Source of the DNA: Candidatus Firestoneibacteriota bacterium
GTDB lineage: Bacteria; JACRDZ01
Direction: 5' to 3'
NCBI GenBank assembly: GCA_016212735.1
Contig: JACRDZ010000234.1
Span: forward strand, 1-7,007
DNA: 7,007 nucleotides
Both the position numbers and the translations under genes were made by a program. The stretch's first letter is position 1; the number at the start of each line of letters is the position of its first letter. The notes below the pieces were generated by a model, which searched no databases, was not told where the DNA came from, and saw nothing but the letters and a program-made list of their open reading frames with translations. This document shows, in pieces, positions 1 through 6,080 of the stretch.

Positions 1-631
1 ATAAAGCATTTAAAATAGCGGTACAGGATTTTTTTACGTCAGATTCTAAATCAGAACCATTTTCTCCATTAATATCTTCAATATCTGTTATTCCATCCTT
101 ATTGTTATCTTTATACGGTAAGTTAATATTATATTTTTTGTTATATGTAATAACCTTAACACCAAGAGGAGATGTTACAAGCCGTTCTGCTGCATTAACT
201 GTAAACAAATAACCAAGTATAAGATGCAAATAAGCTTTTTCTACAGAATTTGCAGTATAATATGTTTTTTTTGCTGCACCAATTAAATTTACAGCTTCAT
301 TCATGTCATCTATTGCATTCTCATATTCTTCAAAATCTTCTGGATTTCCATCACCATTCTGATCTCCTGCTAATTTATCCGGGCTGGGCAGAGTACTGTC
401 TGCATTGAAAGATGTCAGGTCTGTTTTGTCCGGATCCATGAATGGCGGTGCAATATCTGTGTTTTCCATAATATTATATGCTTCATCAAGTGAGTTTTTT
501 GCTTCAGTTGGATATTCTTCTTTCGGCGCATTTTTTGATTTTCTGCTTCCACCGCAGGCTAAAGCGTAAATACCAAGTAAACTTACAATAAGAAATAACG
601 AAATTCCTAACTTCACACGATCTTGTGTCAT
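1..631 (-). CDS. Putative lipoprotein with two calcium-loop-like motifs (3' end outside window)
   Basis: An open reading frame of 210 codons runs from an ATG at 631 off the left edge with no stop, so the C-terminus is missing. The start is supported by AGGAGG at 643-638, six to seven bases upstream. The N-terminus has basic residues (R5, K7), a hydrophobic stretch at about 8-24 and ALAC with Cys26, a plausible though imperfect lipobox (Ala rather than Leu at -3). The residue after Cys is Gly, so there is no Asp retention signal, and an outer-membrane location is possible if the cell has one. The mature part is polar and mostly helical in appearance. It contains two EF-hand/dockerin-like loops: DQNGDGNPEDF at 90-100 and DNNKDGITDIED at 175-186. 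The helical segment around 103-152, with repeated Ala and Leu, could be TPR-like, but this is a guess. I do not recognise the family. The gene lies 80 bp downstream of the nucleotidyltransferase gene and has its own candidate promoter, so a link to glycan synthesis is only positional. Confidence 0.8.
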   Translation of the reverse strand, partial: MTQDRVKLGISLFLIVSLLGIYALACGGSRKSKNAPKEEYPTEAKNSLDEAYNIMENTDIAPPFMDPDKTDLTSFNADSTLPSPDKLAGDQNGDGNPEDFEEYENAIDDMNEAVNLIGAAKKTYYTANSVEKAYLHLILGYLFTVNAAERLVTSPLGVKVITYNKKYNINLPYKDNNKDGITDIEDINGENGSDLESDVKKSCTAILNAL

Positions 632-680
632 AAAAATTCCTCCTTATTTGATAATATTATTTGTTAATAATGTTAATAAC

Positions 681-709
681 AATATAACATATTATACATA
701 ATAGGTCAA
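681..709 (-). promoter_or_regulatory. Candidate sigma-70-type promoter for the lipoprotein gene
   Basis: Read on the minus strand, TTGACC (709-704) is followed after exactly 17 bases by TATATT (686-681). This is a good housekeeping-type -35/-10 pair in the 80-bp gap between the nucleotidyltransferase stop and the lipoprotein ATG. It would give a leader of about 45 nt. Just downstream is a short direct repeat of GTTAATAA (663-670 and 672-679 on the plus strand), which could be an operator or chance in AT-rich DNA. The region is so AT-rich that spurious -10 matches are common; the -35 match is the more persuasive part. Confidence 0.5.
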
Positions 710-711
710 AT

Positions 712-3156
712 CTAATTTTTTATCATTTGCAATATTTTATCTTTATATTTTTCTGTTATTTCTTGTACTTTTGAGAGGGAAATGCTTTCAACCCATATAT
801 GTATAAAAGGTTTTTCAGAATCAGGTAAAAGTAAAATCCATTCGCGTGGATTAAAAATTATTTTTATACCATCTATTAATTCCAGATCATATTTATCTTT
901 ATATTCTTTTACTATATCCTGCAAAATTTTACCTTTATATTCCCATGGACAGGATATTGTATCTTTTTCCAGGTAATAATCTGGTATTTCTTTGCATATT
1001 TCAGAAATACTGTTTTTTTCTGATGCAAGAAATTCTATCAGTTTTACTATTGAAACAACAGGATCGAATACAGGTTGAAATTTCGTGAATATGTATCTTC
1101 CGTCTCCCATACCTGAGAAAATAATTTCATTTTCTACGCAGGATTTCATAAGTGAACTGGCTTGAGTTTTTGTTCTAAAAAGTTTTCTGTTGTATTTTGA
1201 AATAATTTCTTCAGCTACACAGGATATATTAACAGGTACTGCAATATTCCCTACTGAGGAATTTTTTAATTGAAGTAATAATAAAAAAAGCAGCGCATGA
1301 TCATTAAGAAGAGTTTCACCCTTTTCATTAAATATTTTAAAGTTTTCCATATTACTATTAAATGCAATACCCAAATTTGCTTTAGATTTTACTACTGAAT
1401 TACTTATTTCATTAATATTGTCTGTTAAAATTATATTGCAGCCGATATTTTCAAGAATACTGTTTATTATAAATTTATTTTCAATATTATTGATAACTAT
1501 TTTAATACCAGCATTTTTTATTTTTTCTTTATCAACAAAATTGTTTAATGCTTCTTGATATTTATCATCAGGAGATTTAATGTTTATGGTTTTCCCAAAT
1601 TCTGTTGCTAAAACACGTACAAATTCTTCTCTGAAAAACACTTTTTCAATCTTTTTTTCAAGATTTCGGTCAATGTTCAATCCTTGAGAATCAAAAAAAT
1701 CAATAGAAATAGAATCAGGATCATATACGGCTTTATTAATAAAAATCCCGCCAGAAACACCCTGTGTTCGTATAATAAATTGATTAATAAAAGATGGCAG
1801 TGTTTCAGCATCATAAACATTTATTCCTGCAGAAATAAGCCCTCCTTCTATAACTCTTTTAAGCATTTTACACATTCTATTGTCATAACTGCTTAAAATA
1901 ACTGACGCCCCTTTTTTTAGACAGGTACCAAAAGCTGTACCTACTTTTGCAGCGAATTCAGGAGTTATCTCAACATTTATTTTGCCGGATATGCCATAAG
2001 ACCCGAAAAGATTTTTACGCCATTTTTCCCCCCATATAAGACTTGTAGAAAGAGTAACACCTGTTTCAATAATTTTATCCGGCCAAACCTTGACATTTGG
2101 CTTAATAATAGCTTTTTCCCCGATAGTTGATCCATCTCCAACAACAGCTCCTTCGAATATTGTGACACTTGCTTCCAGAAAACAGTTCTGTCCAATTATA
2201 CATCCGCGTAATTCATTATATTCACTTATATAATTACGATCCCATATTACACATCTTTTAATGCTTGTTCCTTTGCATATTACAGTATTGTCTCCGATAG
2301 TAGTATATTCTGATATTTGAACGTCTTCTTCTATAGTACAATTTTTACCTATTATTACAGGTCCTGTAATAATAGCTTTAGGATGGATTTTCGTCCCTTC
2401 ACCTACCCATACGTTTTTTGCAGCTTCACATCCGGGAAAATCAATTTTTATCTTCTTCTGAAAAATATCATAATGAGTTTGTCTATATTCAGGCAGGTCC
2501 CCTATATCACACCAGTAATCCGAAGTAATAAATCCATAAATAGGTTTGTTTTCTGTAAGTAATTTAGGAAAGAGGTCTTTTCCGAAATCATATTCCACAC
2601 CATAAGGGATTAATTTAAATATTTCAGGTTCAAATATATATGCTCCTGTATTTGCTGTATTACTGAATACTTCTCCCCAATTGGGTTTTTCAAGAAAACG
2701 GGTGATAGCCCCTTCATTATTTAATATTACAACACCATATTCTAAAGGATAATCTACTTCTTTTAATACCAGAGTTGCAATAGATTTTTTGGATTTATGA
2801 AACAGAACAGCTTCTTTAATATTAATGTCACTTATTCCGTCTCCGCTTAATACTATAAAAGTATCGTTAAAAAAATTTTCAACCTTTTTTACTCCTCCAG
2901 CAGTACCCATTAAAACTTCTTCAAAAGAATAATTTAATTTAACACCAAAATTACTCCCATCTCCAAAATGTTCCTGAATACTTTCAGGATAATGATGAAG
3001 ATTCACCATAATATCTTTAATATCATACGTTTTAAGCAGATTGATTACATGTTCAATTACAGGTTTATTGATTACAGGTACCATAGGTTTTGGCATTTTA
3101 CATGTTAGCGGACGTAATCGAGTTCCACCTCCAGCTGCTAAAATCATTGCTTTCAT
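712..3156 (-). CDS. Mannose-1-phosphate guanylyltransferase-like / phosphomannomutase-like fusion protein
   Basis: This 814-residue protein probably makes a nucleotide sugar, most likely GDP-mannose, from a sugar 1-phosphate in the cytoplasm. Residues 1-235 are a nucleotidyltransferase domain with GGGTRLRPLT at 9-18, PKP at 22-24, the metal-binding Asp in LSGDG at about 103-107, and EKP at 156-158. Residues about 244-374 show hexapeptide-like repeats of a left-handed beta-helix. Residues about 389-809 match the phosphomannomutase/phosphoglucomutase fold, but its serine loop, metal loop and sugar loop are replaced (see findings). The same domain order and similar length occur in cyanobacterial and some other bacterial proteins annotated as guanylyltransferases. 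I chose the ATG at 3156 because GGAG sits at 3167-3164, seven bases upstream, and the domain begins at once (MKAMILAAGG). An earlier in-frame ATG at 3189 would overlap the upstream gene and add an unconserved leader. The upstream cupin gene ends 13 bp before it, which implies one operon. Sugar and nucleotide specificity (GDP-mannose versus another NDP-sugar) cannot be fixed from motifs. Confidence 0.9.
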   Translation of the reverse strand: MKAMILAAGGGTRLRPLTCKMPKPMVPVINKPVIEHVINLLKTYDIKDIMVNLHHYPESIQEHFGDGSNFGVKLNYSFEEVLMGTAGGVKKVENFFNDTFIVLSGDGISDINIKEAVLFHKSKKSIATLVLKEVDYPLEYGVVILNNEGAITRFLEKPNWGEVFSNTANTGAYIFEPEIFKLIPYGVEYDFGKDLFPKLLTENKPIYGFITSDYWCDIGDLPEYRQTHYDIFQKKIKIDFPGCEAAKNVWVGEGTKIHPKAIITGPVIIGKNCTIEEDVQISEYTTIGDNTVICKGTSIKRCVIWDRNYISEYNELRGCIIGQNCFLEASVTIFEGAVVGDGSTIGEKAIIKPNVKVWPDKIIETGVTLSTSLIWGEKWRKNLFGSYGISGKINVEITPEFAAKVGTAFGTCLKKGASVILSSYDNRMCKMLKRVIEGGLISAGINVYDAETLPSFINQFIIRTQGVSGGIFINKAVYDPDSISIDFFDSQGLNIDRNLEKKIEKVFFREEFVRVLATEFGKTINIKSPDDKYQEALNNFVDKEKIKNAGIKIVINNIENKFIINSILENIGCNIILTDNINEISNSVVKSKANLGIAFNSNMENFKIFNEKGETLLNDHALLFLLLLQLKNSSVGNIAVPVNISCVAEEIISKYNRKLFRTKTQASSLMKSCVENEIIFSGMGDGRYIFTKFQPVFDPVVSIVKLIEFLASEKNSISEICKEIPDYYLEKDTISCPWEYKGKILQDIVKEYKDKYDLELIDGIKIIFNPREWILLLPDSEKPFIHIWVESISLSKVQEITEKYKDKILQMIKN

Positions 3157-3169
3157 AAATAAACTCCAA

Positions 3170-3511
3170 TTATAAACGTTTATAATCATCTTCCAGACGT
3201 ACTACATCATCCAATTCTGGCGTTGAAGCTTCGAAAATTGTACAATCTTCTAAAGCTTCAATCCGATGTTTTATCCCAGCAGGTATATCAATAATACTTC
3301 CAATTTTACAAATAATTTCTTCTAAATTCCCGGAATTATTCTCCTTTGTTACTTTCAATATCCCATTTGCAACATACATAGTTTCAATTTTTTTTTGATG
3401 ATATTGAAGACTTAATCTATGTCCTTTATTCACACATAAAATTTTAAAAGCATATTTATTGTTATGTGCAAGAAGTTCTTCTTTTCCCCATGGTTTGTTT
3501 ACAGTTTTCAT
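3170..3511 (-). CDS. Cupin protein of the type II mannose-6-phosphate isomerase family
   Basis: This 113-residue single-domain cupin resembles the C-terminal isomerase domain of ManC/AlgA-type proteins. That domain interconverts fructose 6-phosphate and mannose 6-phosphate using a bound metal. Family signatures are KPWGKEE at 6-12, GHRLSLQYH at 30-38, Glu43, Gly50, IPAGIKHR at 76-83 and the typical ending VRLEDDYKR at 104-112. The PMI-type ligand set Gln36, His38, Glu43 and His82 is present, while the second His of the general cupin HxH motif is Lys40. The ATG at 3511 is preferred over a TTG at 3535: the family homology starts here, GGAG lies 11 bases upstream, and the promoter's predicted start point falls at about 3537, leaving no room for the TTG. 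It is the first gene of the operon and sits 13 bp before the nucleotidyltransferase fusion, which fits GDP-mannose supply. Catalysis is inferred; a sugar-binding cupin without isomerase activity is possible. Confidence 0.85.
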   Translation of the reverse strand: MKTVNKPWGKEELLAHNNKYAFKILCVNKGHRLSLQYHQKKIETMYVANGILKVTKENNSGNLEEIICKIGSIIDIPAGIKHRIEALEDCTIFEASTPELDDVVRLEDDYKRL

Positions 3512-3543
3512 ATAAATAATATCTCCAAACTCCAATTTAACTA

Positions 3544-3572
3544 AATTTACCAGAATAATAAAGTGCTGTCAA
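3544..3572 (-). promoter_or_regulatory. Strong sigma-70-type promoter of the cupin/guanylyltransferase operon
   Basis: On the minus strand a consensus TTGACA (3572-3567) is followed after 17 bases by TAAATT (3549-3544). A TG one base upstream of the -10 makes it an extended -10 type. The expected start point near 3537 gives a 5' leader of about 26 nt to the ATG at 3511. Upstream lies an A/T-rich tract that could act as an UP element. Confidence 0.75.
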
Positions 3573-3601
3573 TGATTAAAAGTAAAAAAATAAAAATTAA
3601 C

Positions 3602-3630
3602 TTGACTTTTAGTATTGTATGTTTTAATAT
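3602..3630 (+). promoter_or_regulatory. Sigma-70-type promoter of the RRM protein gene
   Basis: TTGACT (3602-3607) and TAATAT (3625-3630) are separated by 17 bases, close to the housekeeping consensus. Transcription would start near 3637, leaving an untranslated leader of about 135 nt before the ATG at 3773. The -35 box is only 29 bp from that of the divergent cupin promoter, with an A-rich stretch between them. Confidence 0.65.
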
Positions 3631-3678
3631 TGTTTCCGTAAGTTTTCTTATAAAGAATTTGCTTATAGATAAATTAAT

Positions 3679-3706
3679 ATATCTTTGAAGTAATATCTTT
3701 AAAGTA
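3679..3706 (+). repeat. 14-bp tandem repeat in the leader of the RRM gene
   Basis: Two head-to-tail copies, ATATCTTTGAAGTA (3679-3692) and ATATCTTTAAAGTA (3693-3706), differ at one base. The second contains the palindrome CTTTAAAG. They lie downstream of the predicted start point, so they would be transcribed and could bind a protein as DNA or as RNA. AT-rich composition makes some repetition likely by chance, but a contiguous 13/14 tandem is noticeable. Confidence 0.6.
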
Positions 3707-3772
3707 AAGAGCAAAAAGTCTAATAAGAAAAAGGTCGACTTACATTAAAAATTATATTATGGTAGGATATAT

Positions 3773-4105
3773 ATGGCAAAGAAAATATTTGTTGGTAATT
3801 TATCCTATAGCACATCTGAGGAAACATTAAGGGATGCTTTTTCTCAAGCTGGAACTGTTGAATCAGTAAAGATTATCGTTGATAAGATGTCTGGACGTTC
3901 AAAAGGTTTTGGGTTTGTAGAAATGTCTTCTGATGAAGAAGCAGATAAAGCTATAGAAATATTGGCAGGCAAAGAATTTGACGGCAGAACTATAACCGTT
4001 AATGAAGCTCGTCCAATGCAGCCTCGTAATTCTCGAAATGGTTTTCAGCGAGGTGGCGGTAGAGGCCCTAATAGTGGTGGTGGGCAGCGTAGAAATAATT
4101 GGTAG
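3773..4105 (+). CDS. Small RRM-domain RNA-binding protein with Gly/Arg-rich tail
   Basis: This 110-residue protein is a single RNA-recognition motif followed by a short disordered tail. It is expected to bind single-stranded RNA in the cytoplasm. RNP2 is IFVGNL at residues 5-10 and RNP1 is KGFGFVEM at 44-51, with the aromatic residues Phe6, Phe46 and Phe48 in place for base stacking. The RRM ends near residue 80 (ITVNEARP). Residues 81-110 are rich in Gly, Arg, Asn and Gln, as in cyanobacterial Rbp proteins and similar small RRM proteins of many bacterial phyla, some of which are cold-induced. The ATG at 3773 is supported by AGGA at 3764-3767, five bases upstream, and by homology from the first residues. 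It has its own promoter and a long leader with a tandem repeat, so post-transcriptional control or autoregulation is conceivable. RNA targets cannot be read from the sequence. Confidence 0.93.
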   Translation: MAKKIFVGNLSYSTSEETLRDAFSQAGTVESVKIIVDKMSGRSKGFGFVEMSSDEEADKAIEILAGKEFDGRTITVNEARPMQPRNSRNGFQRGGGRGPNSGGGQRRNNW

Positions 4106-4197
4106 TTCCAGTATAAAGAGACAAATATTATATATATTAAGTTTAAATAATTAGTAATCTTTTATTAATATTCTAATTATCCGAGTTTAATAATAAA

Positions 4198-4250
4198 TAG
4201 GGGCTGTCCAAAATTTTGTTATTCGTAATAATTTTTTTAGACAGCCCTAG
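4198..4250. repeat. Short inverted-repeat element flanked by TAG, possibly MITE-like or a terminator hairpin
   Basis: GGGCTGTC (4201-4208) and its exact complement GACAGCCC (4240-4247) bound a 31-base AT-rich interior. The next bases continue the symmetry (AAAA against TTTT), and a small inner hairpin TTATT-CGT-AATAA sits at the tip. TAG lies immediately outside each arm (4198-4200 and 4248-4250), as a 3-bp target duplication would. Ends of the type GGGCTGTCCAAAA resemble terminal inverted repeats of several IS families, so this may be a tiny non-autonomous or decayed element. Alternatively it is a transcription terminator for the RRM gene, but no T-run follows the stem on the plus strand. 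It carries no gene. Confidence 0.55.
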
Positions 4251-4272
4251 CTCTATCTATTTAAAAAAATTA

Positions 4273-5937
4273 ATGCTAAAAACATGGTTAAATAAAGAAA
4301 CTAAATCTATTAAAGGTGGAGCGATTATTCTTGCCTTTTCATCCCTGGCAAGCCGCATTTTAGGAATATTGCGAGATCGTATTTTAGCAAGTTTTTTTGG
4401 TGCCTCAGATATGCTGGATATTTATTATGCATCTTTCCAGATTCCTGATTTTTTTTATAATATTTTCATTTTAGGGACCCTTTCAGTAGCTTTTATCCCC
4501 ATATTTACCACATACATCTATAACTCTAATGGAAAAACATCCGAATTCTATGATGAGAGTCTTGAATTCACAAATACAATATTAAATATGGTCATTATTT
4601 GTATGGGTGCAGGATGTCTGACTCTTTTATTTTTTACACCAATACTTGTAAAATTCGTTGCCCCGGGTTTTTCTGGAGAAAAGTATAATATTACTATTAC
4701 AATAACGAGAATTATGCTCATATCTCCTTTTATATTTAGTTTGAGCAGTATATTGAGCAGTATTTTGACATCATATAAAAGATTTCTGGCAATTTCGTTT
4801 GCTCCAATTTTTTATAATCTTGGAATTATATTTGGAGCCATTGTTTTAACTCCTTTATTTGGCATAAAAGGATTAAGTATTGGTGTTATAATTGGAGCTG
4901 TATTACATGTTCTTGTTCAAATACCGCCGATAAAAAAATTGGGATATAAATATAAGATAAATATAAATCTTAAAAATATTAAAGTAAAAGAATTTGGACG
5001 TTTATTTTTTCCAAGAATTATAGGGATAGATATTTCTCAAGCGAGTCTTCTAATTGGCAGTATTATCGGTTCCTATTTAACAAAGGGCAGTATAGCGATT
5101 TTTAATCTTGCAAATAATCTGCAGAGTCTGCCAACAGGAATATTTGGTATTTCTTTAGTAAGTTCGGTTTTTCCACATCTTTCCGGAGCTTTTGCAAGAA
5201 ATGATTTAGAACAATTCAGAGAAGATTTTTATAAAACAATTTCTCAAATTCTTTTCTTTTTAATTCCTTCAAGCATATTTTTATTTATTTTACGTAAAAA
5301 TATTATAGAACTTATTCTTAAAGCAGGAAAATTTGAGAGTAAAGATGTCCTTTTAACATCTGCTGTATTAGGTTATTTCTGTTTAAGTCTTATTCCGCAG
5401 GGAGTAACACCTCTTTTTTTAAGATCTTTTTATTCTATGCATGATACAATTACACCTGTTGTAATTAATGTTATTTGTATTTGTATTGATATTGCTGCCA
5501 GTTTATGGTTTACAATGTTGTTAGGTAATTCTAATTTATTTCATAATATCAGTATGCAAATTTATGGTTTTTCAAGTAATGAAGATATTAGAGTATTAGG
5601 ATTAGCTATGGGATTTTCTATTTCAAGCTGGATTACACTTATAATACTATATATTTTTTTACGCATGCGGATTAAAAACTTATATGCAAAGAGAATATTT
5701 ATTTCTTTTATTAAATTTTTAATATCATCTGTACTTGCAGGTACTGCAATATATTTTATTTTGTATAATATAAATAAATTCTGGCAGACGCAAACTTTAT
5801 GGGTATTAATAATAACAACAGGATTATCAGGTATAATAGGGATATTGGTGTATTTATTTGCTTGCTGGATATTAGGTTCTAATGTAAGTAATTTATTAAC
5901 CACAGAGGCACGGAGACTCGAGAGAAAAGATTATTAA
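4273..5937 (+). CDS. murJ: MurJ lipid II flippase
   Basis: This 554-residue polytopic membrane protein belongs to the MurJ/MviN branch of the MOP superfamily. It flips lipid II across the cytoplasmic membrane for peptidoglycan synthesis. Family marks are the N-terminal SRILGILRDRILASFFG at residues 27-43, with the conserved arginines, the segment LPTGIFGISLVSSVFPHLS at about 286-304, and FYSMHDTITPV at about 386-396. About 14 hydrophobic segments span the length, the usual number and size for the family. The ATG at 4273 is the only ATG near the start of homology. An upstream TTG at 4216 would translate through the inverted-repeat element and is rejected. No Shine-Dalgarno sequence is visible before 4273, which is unlike the other genes here. 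The last 13 residues (542-554, LTTEARRLERKDY) are encoded mostly by the left arm of the palindromic repeat at 5895-5986, so the native C-terminus may have been replaced or extended. A distant relative acting on another polyprenyl-linked glycan is possible but less likely. Confidence 0.92.
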   Translation: MLKTWLNKETKSIKGGAIILAFSSLASRILGILRDRILASFFGASDMLDIYYASFQIPDFFYNIFILGTLSVAFIPIFTTYIYNSNGKTSEFYDESLEFTNTILNMVIICMGAGCLTLLFFTPILVKFVAPGFSGEKYNITITITRIMLISPFIFSLSSILSSILTSYKRFLAISFAPIFYNLGIIFGAIVLTPLFGIKGLSIGVIIGAVLHVLVQIPPIKKLGYKYKININLKNIKVKEFGRLFFPRIIGIDISQASLLIGSIIGSYLTKGSIAIFNLANNLQSLPTGIFGISLVSSVFPHLSGAFARNDLEQFREDFYKTISQILFFLIPSSIFLFILRKNIIELILKAGKFESKDVLLTSAVLGYFCLSLIPQGVTPLFLRSFYSMHDTITPVVINVICICIDIAASLWFTMLLGNSNLFHNISMQIYGFSSNEDIRVLGLAMGFSISSWITLIILYIFLRMRIKNLYAKRIFISFIKFLISSVLAGTAIYFILYNINKFWQTQTLWVLIITTGLSGIIGILVYLFACWILGSNVSNLLTTEARRLERKDY

Positions 5938-5986
5938 ATAATATTTATATTTTTATCTCTCGAGTCTCCGTGCCTCTGTGGTTAAT
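5895..5986. repeat. Palindromic repeat with a perfect 31-bp stem overlapping the murJ stop codon
   Basis: The arms 5895-5925 and 5956-5986 are exact reverse complements over 31 bases, with core ACCACAGAGGCACGGAGAC (5899-5917). The 30-base centre is AT-rich and adds a partly paired upper stem. The left arm is read as the last sense codons of murJ, and the TAA stop (5935-5937) lies in the loop. The core closely resembles the 'accacagaggcacagagac' repeats I recall as dispersed in many environmental bacterial genomes; their role is not established. As RNA it would form a very stable hairpin and, followed by a T-rich stretch (5986-6004), could end or protect the murJ transcript. The G+C content is well above its surroundings. 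Confidence 0.9.
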
Positions 5987-6080
5987 TTTGCCTTTGTTTT
6001 CATTTTCATGAGTTACAAATGCAGGGATGCACCCTAATCCATTCTTAATCTATTAGAGCCCGAAGCACTGGAGATTTTCT

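Noticed and set aside
782..976. Plus-strand open frame of 64 codons
   Set aside because: It lies antisense inside the mutase-like domain, with no ribosome-binding site and no recognisable protein; the minus-strand gene explains the sequence.
1684..2562. Open frames at 1684-1896 (+), 1977-2195 (-) and 2317-2562 (+)
   Set aside because: All are shadows in other frames of the guanylyltransferase fusion gene; the compositions are low-complexity and AT-driven.
3157..3189. Upstream ATG start for the guanylyltransferase fusion
   Set aside because: It overlaps the cupin gene by 20 bases and adds 11 residues before the conserved start, whereas the ATG at 3156 has GGAG at a good distance.
4141..4190. 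AT-only inverted repeat AATTAG/CTAATT as terminator of the RRM gene
   Set aside because: The stem is short, lacks G-C pairs and has a long loop; such matches are expected by chance in DNA this AT-rich.
4216..4272. N-terminal extension of MurJ from a TTG codon
   Set aside because: It would translate the inverted-repeat element, is unlike MurJ N-termini and has no ribosome-binding site.
5562..5903. Minus-strand open frame of 113 codons
   Set aside because: It is antisense to the C-terminal membrane segments of murJ, whose family identity is clear; there is no start signal.
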